A stretch of DNA of 64,000 nt from positions 186,001-250,000 of the forward strand of contig JAFCMP010000511.1 in NCBI GenBank assembly GCA_017506865.1, in the 5' to 3' direction. The first letter of the stretch is position 1. Each line of letters starts with the position of its first letter. The DNA is from Tribonema minus (lineage: Eukaryota; Sar; Xanthophyceae; Tribonematales; Tribonemataceae). The notes under the pieces are model-generated. The model made no database searches. It saw nothing but the letters and a program-made list of their open reading frames with translations, and was not told the origin of the DNA. The translations under genes and the position numbers were made by a program. Shown piece by piece: positions 11,292 to 22,154 of the stretch.

Positions 11292-13398
11292 TCAGCACTC
11301 AAACACGCGCGTGAACGTGCGGTTCAGCTTGTTCTGCTTGATGCCCAGCTTGAGCGCCTCGCGCTGCGCGAGCCACTGCGCGCGCCGCACCTGGTGCATC
11401 TCGCGCGGCCCCGCAAAGCCGCCGGCGCCGCCGCCGCGCGCGCCTCCGCGCGCCATGAGCGCCCCCCCACCCCCCTGTGCGCCGAAACCGCTCTGTCCCC
11501 TGGCGTCACGGCGTCGCCGCTGCCGAGCAGCAGCTCCTGCTCGCGGCGCGCGGCCGCGGTGCTCTCGCGCGTGTCTACTCTCGGCGCTGCCTGCTTGTAG
11601 TACCTGCGACGATGAGAGCGCGCGCCAAGGGGGCGCAAGGACGTTGATGCCATGTTGTACCTGAGGGCTGACGCAGGATCGACCCTGATTGACTCTCTGT
11701 GCATGATACTCAATCAACCGCCAAATCCTGTGGTACACTGGACATACATCCAGGTTTCCATGAAACCGACCGGCACTTGAGGTGCTTCAAGTGCAGACCA
11801 GACACGCCGTAAGAAAATGCAAGTGAAGGCGCTTCTCCGCTGCACCCGTATATCCTGCTTGTTATTGCGGCAACTCAACAGGCCACGCTCGTCAAGGCAT
11901 GACGCAGGCGAATGAGAGGTGTGAACGAGAGCAGCTCCCAATGCACTGTAACCCGCGCTGCTGCTGCGTACCAAGTGTGGCACTCACTTCCCTACAACAC
12001 ACACAAACCGCGCGTGCGCACCTGTCAACCCGGGTGTGCTGCACCTGCGCACCAAGTAATACTCAATTCGCTGCGGCGCAGCGTGCAAGCGCGCACCTGT
12101 CGTACTGGCGGTGCCCCACGACGCGCCCGTCCAGCAGCTGCAGCTCGCCGAGGTGCGTCACCTCTATCTGCGGCACGCCCGCGAGGCCCGCGTCGCCGCC
12201 CTCCCCGTCCTCCATCACATCCCCCTCGCCGTACGACGGCCGGAAGTCGTAGAACGGCTCGAACTCGTGCAGGTCCTCGCCCTCCTCATAGCACAGGCGG
12301 CAGTGCCCGACGTCCGCCATGTGCTGCTGCACGGCGCGCCAGCCGCGGAAGCCGCGGCCGCGCCCGTTGCACACGAGGCACAGGCGCCCGAGCTTGACCT
12401 TCTCGCCGCAGTACGCGACGAGCCCCGCGCGGTCCACCAGGTACTCGGCGTCGGGGATGAAGAAGCCGTGCGCGGCGAGCATGTGCGCGCAGTTGTCGGC
12501 GACGTCGCGCGCCTCCTTGTTGCAGAATACGCAGATGTGCGCGCCAAGCGGCGGCTCCGGGCCGTCGTCGTCATCGTCGCCGTCGCTCTTGTCTCCGTCC
12601 TCGTCCATGGCCGCGGCGGCTTTGGCGGCGTGGCTAGTGCCCGCGGCGGCAGCACCAGTGTCTTGCGATAAAGTGCTGCCGCCGCTCGTGGCAGCGGCGT
12701 TGGAGCCGGATTGAGCAGGTGTCTCCGCTGCCGCTGCTGCTGCAGATGACACCTCGGGTGCAGGCATGTCAGCTTCAAGTGTGTCTTGAAGTATTGGCCC
12801 TTCTGATCCCCCAGCAGCTGCCGCTGGTGAAGCCGCCGTAATGGCCTTCTTGGCATTCGCTGCCACAACCTGCTGGTGTTTCTTCGTCTCGAGATGCTGT
12901 GCATATAGCTTCTCGCTGCCAAAGCTCTTGCGGCATTCCTTGCAGTGGCCCCGGTAATCTGATTTGGTCACTGCTGCACCGGCGATGGCTGCCAGACGCC
13001 GCTCAAAGTCCTGCGGATCAACAGTAGCACCGACAAAACATATGCGCATCGTGAAGGTCGATACTACGCAGTGAGCGGACAAATTCCCCAAAATTCCGAA
13101 ATCAGCAGCAGGTTTACTCTAAGCGCTCGATTCAGCGACAGTGTAGGTGTAAGGAACACACTGCCGTGCAGCAAGCACCGGATCTGGCGTTCGGACAGAC
13201 CAGCAATACAAGCTGCTGCAGCTCATATGCAGCCATTCAGGAGATGCCTTGGGCCACACTCACCTCTTTGCTAACTGGTGCCAGAGAAGCGACCTTCCGC
13301 TTGAGGTTGTATCGGTGCCAGTCCAGCTTGTAGTGCGCCCTCTGCTCTTCACTGGACTGGAAAGTGCTGGCACATGCTGTGCAGGTATAGCTCGTCAT
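11292..13398 (-). CDS. REI1: REI1/ZNF622-type cytoplasmic 60S ribosome biogenesis factor
   Basis: Exon 1 (13264-13398) encodes [20 protein letters not shown] and then [16 protein letters not shown], the hallmark N-terminal C2H2 finger of REI1/ZNF622. It ends at GAG|GTGAGT and joins exon 2 (12097-13010) at DFERRL. Exon 2 holds a second finger ([23 protein letters not shown]), a poly-Ala/acidic linker, a third finger ([20 protein letters not shown], then [13 protein letters not shown]) and the [12 protein letters not shown]...[13 protein letters not shown] and FYDFRPSY blocks. Exon 3 (11292-11603) restores GHRQYDRYYKQ and ends [20 protein letters not shown]...TRVFEC. REI1 releases and recycles the anti-association/export factor Arx1 from cytoplasmic pre-60S subunits and inserts its tail in the exit tunnel. 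The summed exons are one base out of frame: the start and end of exon 3 read in different frames, with C-runs (plus strand) at 11462-11475 in between, so a sequence or assembly indel is likely. Confidence 0.9.
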
Positions 13399-13894
13399 CG
13401 GCAATGCTGCGAAGCCGTCGCTGATGGGATTGGTGTGTGTTCAAACACTGTTCGAGGAAGTGTGTGTGGTCAGTCTAATAAGCTTCAACCCTAAACTAGA
13501 AAGAGACAGTCTAATTTTTTTTCTTTAGAAAAACCCACCTAACTGGGGGCATTGCGGCATTGCTTGAAGTAAGCCATCTTACATGTTTCCCAGTGCTTGT
13601 ACTCGCTGTTTGCTGTGTTTCATCAGCTTATCGGTGCCCATCCAATTTTCCAGAAAGCTCGTTTTTTAGCTTGTGATGGAGTTTAACTCTTTCTTAAAAG
13701 AGTTGAGTTTGCTGGCAACTCTGAGACTCAAGGCCCAGAAATAGAGACATGTGCCATCATATTGCAGTGATTCATGTTGCAGGTCTGCTGCAGCAGCGCC
13801 CAGACCCTCGGAACTGAGGACCATGACGACCCCCCTGAACAACCGTGACATGCTGTTAGTGGGTGTGCTCGGTGAGAGCGTGTGTTGCAACCTG
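13399..13894. other. Upstream flank of REI1
   Basis: Presumed promoter and 5' UTR of the minus-strand REI1 gene. It is AT-richer than the exons, and I recognise no regulatory motif. Confidence 0.35.
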
Positions 13895-14049
13895 CCTGTG
13901 AAAGGCACAAAAGTGCTACCAGGCACTGGACCAGGATGATGGATTGTTTAAAAAGTAAACGCACTGCAGCTCAGCTGCGATATTTCTAGCCAGGCCCTGC
14001 TCCACGGGCATGCACCTAAGTATTACTAACTCAAGTTAACCTCAGCTGA
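13895..14049. repeat. Repeat family E, copy 1
   Basis: About 155 bp that recurs nearly identically at 24365-24521, containing GGCACTGGACCAGGATGAT and ending in CAGCTGAT. In both copies it is followed immediately by ATAGTAC and a family-A sequence, so the E/A border is shared. Confidence 0.75.
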
Positions 14050-14262
14050 TAGTACTGTCATACGACATGTAGATTCCTTACAGCTAGATGCCAATCATCT
14101 GGGCTTTTTCGCGCCCTGAGCGAGAATTAATAACAAGTACTTTTTTTAAGTACTTTTTATTGATTCTTTAAGTACTTTTTTATTTTAATTCTCGCTCAGG
14201 GCGCGAAAAAGCCCAGATGATTGGCATCTAGCTGTAAGGAATCTACATGTCGTATGACAGTC
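14047..14262. repeat. Tail-to-tail palindrome of LINE 3' ends
   Basis: The left arm (about 14051-14140) is the near-perfect reverse complement of the right arm (about 14176-14262). Both arms are the 3' terminal segment of the family-A LINE. The roughly 35-bp AT-rich centre holds three AAGTACTT(T) words at 14135, 14148 and 14170. The structure is best read as two A copies inserted in opposite orientation at the same palindromic site. Confidence 0.85.
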
Positions 14263-14286
14263 TGAAAGTGTCGCAACGACAACCAC

Positions 14287-16545
14287 TCAAACGCCGCCGC
14301 CGCCAAATGGCATCTCGGGGTCCTCCCCTACGTCCTCCTCCATGTGCCCCCCCCCCCTGGATTCTGCCATGTGTGTCATGACACGGCCAGAGTACACCAT
14401 GTGGAGCGCTGCCGACAGTGCCGAGCGTAAGCGCGCCAGGGCGATGCCCTTGAGAGCTTCAGGGCGCGCTCCTCCGGGCACTGACATCCTGCTGGCATAC
14501 TCCGTCGCCACAGCCTCCAGCAGCTTCCGCCCCTGCTCCCCGATGCTGCCAAATGACCCTATTGCCAAAGTGGCAAGTTTGTAGCAATTCTGATCATAAT
14601 GACCAGAATAGTGGGTAGTCTTGGCGGCCTCTTGGTCGCGGCAGCATCGCTCGGGGTCTGCTGCAGTCTTCGCCGCCCGCGATGCCACCTGTGCCTCGAA
14701 GCAGGTAACGTCCACCATGAGCGGTAGGTGGCGTGTCGGGTCGTCGTAGCCGGTCACCGGGAAGGCGTCGGCAGGCAGCACGATGTCCAGCCTGCGACTC
14801 CCCGGCGGCCCGGCGGACCCCAGAAACGGCGTGTAGTCCTCGTCCACCAGTCCCGTTTTGAGGTATTGCCGCAGGATGCGCTGCGTGGCCCTCTTGACGC
14901 TATTGTGGACGATGGCGTCGTGCGCCTTGACGCGTGGCGCTTGACACAGCCGTGCATGCAGGGTGCCGCCCGGCGACTTCCCGCACAGCTTGCAGCCTGC
15001 CGTCTGCTCCTCTACTCCGATGGCGCGTTTGACGGCCAGCTGCCAGGATAGGCCATCGAACGAAGCCGTTGTGGAGTACATGGGCTCGTTGAGGAATGCC
15101 ATGCCGATCGAGTGCATGTGGCGCTGCGACCGGAATCGAGCAAGTGCTTGCGTGCGTTGCGTGCCCTGCGGCAGCTGTTGCAGGTCCGCCTCCACCTTAT
15201 CTGCAAGCTCGGTAGCGATGGCATCTGCAAGCGCACTCTGATTGGGGCGCTTCAGGCTACACTGCAACTGCAGAGCACTGGCGTCAAGTACGCAAGCAGC
15301 ATCCGCACCAGTGCCACCACCTGCTGTCGGCCGCAGCGGCGGCTGCTGCGTAGGTGGTTGCTGCTGCAGTGGCGTTAGCGCTGGTGGCAGTATATGTTCC
15401 AGCTTGTCACCTGTTGCGGCACGTAGAGATGTGGCAGCTGTGGCGATCGTCCGCATGAGGGGCAGGCGCGCCACCTCTGCTGCTGCTGCGCCTTGTAGCA
15501 TTGCTGGTGTGGAACGCGCAGCGCCTGCATTGACGGCTGCCGCTGCTGCGTGCGCTGGTGCTGCAGCTGCGCCGCCTGCTGTTGCTGCTGCTGCCAGTGG
15601 TGTTGCTGCTGCCGCAGGTGTTGGTGCAGCACCTGCCGCATTGGCCGCTGCCACCGCCATTGCCGCTGTCGCAGCCGGCACGGTTGCGGCGCCGCCTGCC
15701 GACGCTGCTCCTGTTGCAGGTGCTGCAGCAGCCCTTAGGCTAGTAGGGCCTGTAGCAGCTGTGTTGCCTATGCCCGCAGCCGCTGCTGTTGATGCTGCAG
15801 TTAGTGTCAGTGATGCCGCCGAGGCCACTTGAGGTGCAACATGTGCTGCCGCTGCTGCAGCAGCCTCTGATGCTGGAGCAGCTGCTGCTGCCGCCGCTGC
15901 TGCTGCCGCCGGAGTAGTTGCGCCGTGCGCCGCCGCTGCTGCTGCTGCCGCTGGTGCCGCCTGTGCTGCCGCCGCGGCCCCTGATCCAGCGGCAGCTGCG
16001 TCGTGTGTTGCCGGAATGGCTGCGCCATAAGCGCGGCCAGCCGCTGATGCAGTTGCCGCTGCCGGAGCGGTCGCGCCTCCACTGGCAACCGCCGCTGCCG
16101 CTGTAACAGTTGCCGCTGCTGATGCTGCTGGTGCTGGTGCTGCTGCCGCTGCTGCCGGTGCCGCTTGTGTTGCCGCATCCTCAGCAGCGTTGTCTGCAGC
16201 CGCTTGAGGAGCCGCCTGCTGCAGCACACCCGCCCATCCAGAGAGTGCTGGTTGCAGCGCTTGCAACGTGCCCGCCACATACGCAGCATCAGCGATGTCG
16301 CAGGCGCTGGTAATGCCAAGGCCGCCATGCCGTGTTGGGAGTTGCGCTTGCTGTAAGGCTGGGCCGTGCGCTGCCAGATGGAAGTGGGCCCCACTTTGCT
16401 CAAACTGGCGCCAGGTCTGGCCTGGTGGCTGCAGGCCCATTGAGTGCTCAAGCACCCACTGCGTGACCCGATCCCACTCCTTGGCGGCTGGCGCTGTCTG
16501 CATAGTGGGAATGGTGCGCAGGCAGTACGTCATGCGAGGCACCAC
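14287..16545 (-). pseudogene. LINE C-terminal segment: thumb, Ala-rich linker, CCHC and RLE-like endonuclease
   Basis: This 752-codon open segment starts with MTYCLRTIPTM, the post-RT region, and carries LPTRHGGLGI. A long A/P/T-rich linker of about 270 residues follows. A conserved tail has CKLCGKSPGGTLHARLC, matching CxxC-x8-H-x3-C, and then RRLDIVLP...LMVDVTCFEAQ...K...Y, which fits the PD-(D/E)xK-like nuclease of R2-type LINEs. It ends in a glycine-rich PEMPFGGGGV. This frame is intact over its whole length, and the last 95-186 residues stay open in the truncated copies at 43.3-44.5 kb. Confidence 0.82.
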
Positions 16546-16745
16546 GCACTATAGCGCAGTAACCTGAACATAGCCCTCGGAGATGTCAGGCGCGCGCATC
16601 GCTCTGCATATCGAGCCCCTGCCCCGCTTGCACCCGCTTCCCTGCGCAGCCATGCGTCCACAAAGCTGCTGTGGCCCACCGGCACCCCCAGCAACACCGC
16701 TCCACGGTTCTGATTTTCATCCGTATCCCCCACTAGCTGAACGCC

Positions 16746-17435
16746 CTACTGCTGCAGCAGTTGCCGCTCGTGGTCTGTCACGACATGCCCCCTGCCAGGC
16801 AGCGCGCGTGACTTGGTGAGGTTTAGCTCCAGCCCCACCTCCGCAAAGTGTTGTTTGAGCTGCGCCACCGCCTGTATGTCATCCTGAGTCAGCGTGCAAG
16901 CGCCTGTTCGGACGTTGGCATCGTCCATGTAGGCGCCCATCCGCCTCCGCGCGCGCTGCGCGGCCGCCGCCTCATTGAACCGTTTCAAGCACTGAGCAAT
17001 GGCGCCGCAGAAGAGCATCGGTGCCGCGGGGTCCCCCTGCTTAAACCCGCGCTGAGACATGATGATGCGCGTGGAGCCGTCGACGTGCTGGAACAGCAGG
17101 CGTGGCCGAGTGCGAACGTATGTGCCGATGAAGTAGTCGAGGAAGTCCGGCAGCTGTGCTGCTACCCATTCCGCTGCCGCCAGGACGAACACCATGTTGA
17201 AGGCATTCTTGAGGTCCAGCATGAACTGCCAGTGACCGAGCTCATACGCGAGTTTGCCGGCCATGGCCGCTTTCTCCGCTCCTGCTGAGACGGCTACCCC
17301 ATACTGCCCGTCTGGCTCAAGGAGCTCCGCCAGGAAGTATTTGCAGTCTGCCACGTACACCGAAGTGCACAGTCGCTGCAGCACCTCGCCGCAAACGATG
17401 GGCCGCTGCTTAGCTGTACCATCTTCCTTCTGCAA
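16746..17435 (-). pseudogene. LINE reverse transcriptase core segment
   Basis: This 229-codon segment contains the RT finger/palm motifs in order: RPIVCGEVLQRL, FMLDLKNAFNMVF (first catalytic Asp), RGFKQGDPAAPMLF and MGAYMDDANV (catalytic DD). A partly overlapping segment (17410-18138, other frame) supplies the upstream SPYSGAGPSGLRYSHLQ motif, and 16530-16733 supplies the downstream LLGVPVG motif. Together they show a complete RT domain spread over several frames. Confidence 0.85.
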
Positions 17436-18150
17436 GTGGCGTCAGGCGCCCCGCGCCATGCAACTGCCAGAAGGCATCCGGCAGCCGCGCAGCCTCCCGC
17501 ATAACGGTCTGAAGCCACCGTGAGAGGACAGCAGCAAACTCATGCCGTCCCCAGCTTGTGCGTAGCGCATCCTGCAGGTGGCTGTAGCGCAGCCCCGATG
17601 GGCCTGCTCCACTGTAAGGGCTTGCTCGCTGGATGAGCTTGGCAACCGTCTCTGGCTCAATTCCCTCCCCCTGTAACAGGCTGAGTTCTGCTGGCATGTC
17701 GGCTGCTTTCGCCACAAGCTGATCAACCATGCCGGATAGCTCATGGAGTTGTTCCCCTGGCGCAGCGGGGGGGGTGTTTGGACTGCATGGCGGCAAAGCA
17801 GTCATCATCAGGTATCGCCACCGTTTTGGGCTGAAGGAAACGCGCTGCCTGCTGTAGCCCCCCCCGTGTGCCCACTGGCATGCACTGTAGGACGTAGGCG
17901 TTGATCGCTGCCTCCGTTTGCTGGCGCGCGCGCCAGCGCCGGTGCGCACGCGCGTGTGCGAGGAGCGCTGGCACCAACCGGTCAAGCTCACCGCGTGCCA
18001 ACATTCTGATTCTGTCGGAGCGAGTGATGCCAGGTGCGCCATCGGTGGAGGTGATGAGTGATGGCATGAGGTGGTGTAGAATCGTGGATCTTTGCAGTCG
18101 CTGCACCCGCCCTGCGGAATCTGGCTCCCGCGCCGCATTGACGAACATCG

Positions 18151-19635
18151 TCATTGTGTGTGCCAACAGATGTGTTGCTGCGTTCTCCAGTGCAGCTCCC
18201 ACATAGCGACGATTGCGTGGTCTAGCACGGCTTCTAGTTGTCGCGAACTGCAGCTTGCACAGCTCATCGAGGCTGATGCTGTCAAGCACTGCTGCGACTG
18301 CAGGGGTTGAGATGGTCCACGTGAAAAGCCCACCTGCCCTACCTGCTGCGCCTGCAGGGCCTGGCGCTGCCGCTGCTGTCGCCGCACCTGCCGCTCTGGG
18401 GCCCCCTCCGCCGCCGCCGCGGCCGCCACGACCACAGCCTCGTCCGCCGCTGTCGCTGCTGCGACCGCTGCCACGGCCACCGCGGCCGTTTTGAGTTCGC
18501 GCGCCACTGCCGCTGTTGCTAGCACCGCACTGCGGCTGCTGGCATCACTGCTGCGGCCGTTGCCAGCGCCGCTGTCCTTAGTACCGGCTGCACTGCCGCC
18601 GCCGGCACTGCTGCTGCTGCCGCCTCCGGTTCTGCTGCCGCTAGTCGCTCTGCTACTGCTGATGTCTGCATCATTGCTGCCGCTGCGAACGCGTCCTCCA
18701 TTGCCACGTCCGCGCCCTCCACTGCGACCCCGACCCCCTCGTGTAGCACTGCTGCCCCTGCGTTCCGGCCTCTTTGAGCTGCCGGAGGAGCTGCTGCCAC
18801 CAGCCTGAGCAGCAGGTGCCTGCTGCGCGTGCGCTGGTCCCTTTGCGTAGGGGTTGCCGATGGGTGTGCACGCCGGTTGCTGCTGTGGCAGCGACGTGGT
18901 AGCTGTTGCCGTCGATGCATCAGGTGCTAGCGGTGCTGCTGATGCTGTTGTTGACAATGTTGCCGCCACTGCAGCGGGTGAAGTGATAGGCCTGCAGTTG
19001 CGGCAGTGCTTGCCCACGCTGGTATCGCTGCTGTCCCCTCTGAATGTCTTGTTGGCATGAAACAGGTTTTTGCACAAGGCACACTCGGTGTAGATGGTTT
19101 GCAAGTGTGAGGTGCTGAGGTCGGAGCGCTCCAGGAACGTTGTTGCTGTCCCACTGTGGTGTTCGCGCTGGTGCTTCGCCGCGATGTGGGCGTTTAACCT
19201 CTGCTGTAACGAGAGCAGCGACATGCCCTTCTTCACCACGAGGTCGCATAAGTTGCACTTGTACTCCGGGTCCGCACTGCCTCCACCTCCAGCTTCGTCG
19301 TCTAGCATCAGACGTTGCTGTTCCAGACTGTTATGACCTGTTCTAGAGCGCTTGACTGCACTTTGCCCGCCCGTGTGCTCCCCTTCGCCTGTTTGATCGG
19401 AAATTGACCAACCGTCATTCTGTACCCTCTTGCGTTTGTGCGCTGCGCGTCCGTCTCCAGTTGCTCTGCTGCTGCCACTCGTGCCATCGTCTTGTTGACA
19501 AGCGCCATTGCCATCTGCAGCACTGGTGCTAATATCCTGCGCTTGTGCGCACGCTAGATCGGATTCCTTGCATTTCTGCGCTGATTCAGAGTTGGCAATA
19601 CGGGCCTCCCGCCGCCGCCATGATATTCTTTTCAT
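18151..19635 (-). pseudogene. LINE N-terminal segment with zinc-finger motif
   Basis: A 494-codon open segment beginning MKRISWRRREARIAN. It has basic patches (KRKRV) and a CNLCDLVV...LNAHIAAKH finger of the C2H2 kind that R2-like LINEs use for target DNA recognition. A CALC...CRNC pair and long Ser/Gly/Ala/Arg-rich tracts follow. The frame changes before the RT domain; an overlapping segment (17741-18289) continues with a conserved helical linker. Confidence 0.7.
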
Positions 19636-19740
19636 GATCTCTGCTACGCCATGGTGCTACATGCTACAGCTACATACCTATCCGCATCTCGTGCAGGCTG
19701 TACTATGCTTTGTACCTTTGCTTTGCTGTACTTGTAGGGG

Positions 19741-20820
19741 AATGTACTTTTATTATATTCCACTTGTGGCTGTGGAAATGCCATGTTGTAGGTGTGTCGC
19801 CTTGTTCTCACTCTTGGATGTAGCATGCAAAGCTTGCACGCCACACCCCGCCCCCCACATCACCCCCAACAAAGCACCCGCAAGCGACTGTCCCCCACAT
19901 ACTAGCAGGGATACCAAACAAAGCTACAAGACTCTCCACCCACAGACAGACCCGTCTTAGGGCCACCCAGCTCCACGCAGACTCCATCTCAAAGTTTTCA
20001 TGCAGGCCAAGGTCACCATAATGGGCCCTGAACTGGAGATTGTGGCTATCTACGTGAACCCCGATATCATAAAGATAAGCAGAGGGAGTCACTGGGCGCC
20101 AGGCGCTGACGCTAGAAAGAAAGGCTATATAACTAAGCAAAGCATCGCCTCCTTGATGAGCGGGACGGTGGTTCACCGGGCCTCCCATATCACCCCCAAC
20201 AAAGCATCCGCAAGCGACTGTCCCCCACACACTAGCAGGGATACCAAACAAAGCTGCAAGACTCTCCCCCCACAGACAGACCCTTCTAAGGGCCACCCAG
20301 CTCCACGCAGACTCCATCTCAAAGTTTTCATGCAGGCCAAGGTCACCATGATGGGCCCTGAACTGGAGATTGTGGCTATCTACGTGAACCCCGATATCAT
20401 AGATATAAGCAGAGGGAGTCACTGGGCGCCAGGCGCTGACGCTAGAGAGAAAGGCTATATAACTAAGTAAAGCATCGCCTCCTTGATGAGCGAGGTCACG
20501 GCTCACCGCAGGCTGCAAGCCTGACAAGATATTGCCATTTACCGCTGCGAGTAACTTGTGGTTGGTGCCGTGGTGTGCAGCCGACTCCGCTTGCTCTCCA
20601 AGCACGCCAAGCCGCTGCCTGTCCCTCCTCCGCACGCCAGCCAGGGCTTCCGAGACACCACCACACGTTTGAAGTTCTCTCGAACTTGAAGGGGCTACGC
20701 ACGCTGGCATCACCTGAGGGCCGCTGGTGCTAGCTCCTGCAAGCCCTGCAGCCCAGCCCACCCACCAAACCAGCCGCATTCGCTGCCACGCCTTTCGGCG
20801 TTAACGAGCTTGGGACGCTA
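19741..20820 (-). repeat. Repeat family B, full-length copy 1 with internal duplication
   Basis: About 1.08 kb, nearly identical to 40756-41830. It begins on the plus strand with ATGTACTTTTATTATATTCC and ends near TTAACGAGCTTGGGACGCT. A segment of about 310 bp is duplicated in tandem (about 19850-20160 and 20170-20470). The minus strand holds a 323-codon open frame (19808-20779) shared with the other full copy, with repeated blocks such as AHQGGDALLSYIAFLSSVSA; the plus strand is also open over part of it. No known domain is seen. With its tail like that of family A, it is most simply a non-autonomous retroelement. Confidence 0.75.
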
Positions 20821-20838
20821 GTGTACTTCGCAGCTCGC

Positions 20839-20968
20839 TGTACTTTTTATTAAATCTCGCTCAGGGCGCGAAAAAGCCCAGATGAATGGCAACTAACTTG
20901 AAGCTTGCTGTACGGAATCTACATGTAGTGTGACAGTCTGAAAGTGTCTCAACGACAACTACGCCTGA
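20839..20968 (-). repeat. Family A' short element, copy 1
   Basis: A 130-bp unit starting TGTACTTTTTATT, with CTCGCTCAGGGCGCGAAAAA as in the LINE 3' end and then a diverged segment. It ends at AACTACGCCTGA, the same end point as the copy at 24522. The shared 3' part and fixed 5' end suggest a SINE-like passenger using the LINE tail. Confidence 0.7.
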
Positions 20969-21559
20969 TAGTACTTTTTATTCATTCTCGCTCATGCTAC
21001 TAGCTAGGCTATTAGTCTACCAATAGTAAGCGCTTGCAAGCGGCGGCATCATCATGTGCCTCTCCCAACAACCAGACATTCTGAGATACCATACTACACT
21101 GGCAATACAACCATTCAATGCTACCGAATGTACGTGTGCACACGTGTCGTCTAATGAGTCTTATCTTCTGTGTTGCAGAAAATCGGAGATGCATGCCACT
21201 CAGTGACTGCCAGCCCCTTCCCGTTCAAGCAGTTGAGAAGTTCGTCCAGCCAAGCACCGAAGCTTTGCTTTGCTGGCGGCTTTCGTCCTGCCGTTGGCCA
21301 CCCCGCCCTGCAGCTGCTGGCCAGCCTGGCCTCGCAGACGTGCTCGCACTTTTTGCGCCGCCCGCCGAGCCGCCAAGCTAAGCCGAAGCCAACAAGGCCG
21401 CCGAAGCTTTAGAGTGGTCCACATGATTTTTCTCGCAGGGGTTGAAGAGGCAACAACTTCTGTACATGCCAACTTCGAAGCTACATTGCACACACACAAC
21501 ACACCTTGAGCAGCAGCAAAAGGAGCGCATAGCCAGCGCGCAGGAATGCAAGAGCAGGT
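20969..21559 (-). repeat. Repeat family F, copy 1
   Basis: About 590 bp, nearly identical to 33424-34014. It begins TAGTACTTTTTATTCATTCTC on the plus strand and ends at GCAAGAGCAGGT in both copies, so both termini appear natural. It contains no recognisable coding domain. Confidence 0.8.
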
Positions 21560-22154
21560 TGGCCTTCGCCGGTGAACAGCAGAGCAGCAGAAAGGCCGAC
21601 ACTGGTTGATTGGTGGGGGTGAGGGCCACAACACCAGTGCTGCTGTGACAGGGAAACTGAAGTGTGTACTGAAGAAGGGCGAGGAGGTGACACTCCACTA
21701 GGGTTTGAACTTATGAGCCTGCACCTAGGGCTTGGAGCCCCTATCCACGTAATTCCCCCTTCGACAAAGAGAGCTGCGGGGTCCGAAAACCTTCCGGTCG
21801 GCAGGGGAGAAAACGGTACCCTCGAACTAGCTTAGGGCGTCGCAGGCTTCGTGCCCGCTTCAAGGGTTAGGCTCATGGGTTACCAACTTCAAGTGTAAGC
21901 CAGCACAATCTGCGGCACACTCAGTGATGCGTACGCGCTTGCACACATCACAACCAATCGCTGGGAACGTGCTAGTGTCCACACCTATAGCACGCACCAC
22001 CTTGCCTGCTCCAGACACACATGCTGCTAATGTCACAGCAAGTTGAGATCTGTCTGTGTGCAAGTGCAACAGCGGTAGACGCAGAGCTTGTCATGTAACA
22101 GCAGGTACCATGACATTGCCTCCTGACGCCTTCCACATCCGCTAAGCAGAGGCT
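21560..22154. other. Repeat-rich spacer, no gene seen
   Basis: Nothing coding is recognised. The segment near 21686-21745 (GGTGACACTCCACTAGGG and following) recurs in diverged form at 24296-24355. On the minus strand it resembles a degraded tRNA T-arm (GTTCAAACC), so it may be a SINE remnant. Confidence 0.35.

Larger units (their letters stand above)
14170..19740 (-). mobile_element. LINE with restriction-like endonuclease (family A), near full-length, broken
   Basis: This is a minus-strand non-LTR retrotransposon of about 5.6 kb. In order it shows an N-terminal C2H2-type finger region, a linker, a reverse transcriptase with LDLKNAFN, QGDPAAPMLF and YMDD motifs, the post-RT GVPVG and HGGLGI motifs, a CCHC knuckle and an endonuclease-like block. 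That order (zinc finger, RT, CCHC, RLE) matches the early-branching R2/NeSL/Utopia-like LINEs rather than APE-type LINEs. The coding information lies in at least five open segments in changing frames, so the copy is inactive. The 3' end reads AATTAAAATAAAAAAGTAC on the minus strand; the 5' side abuts repeat B. Its C-terminal region recurs four or more times at 43.0-44.5 kb. Assignment to a named clade would need alignment. Confidence 0.85.

Noticed and set aside
12111-12671. 186-codon plus-strand frame across REI1 exon 2
   Set aside because: Antisense of a strongly conserved zinc-finger exon.
19741-20820. Repeat B as a solo LTR (it has a TATATAA word and sharp ends)
   Set aside because: No TG...CA ends, no target duplication and no paired copy around an internal region; 5' truncation of other copies and the shared tail fit a non-LTR passenger better.
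21686-21745. tRNA-like sequence on the minus strand
   Set aside because: Only three of five T-stem pairs form and no D or anticodon arm fits; kept only as a possible SINE remnant.
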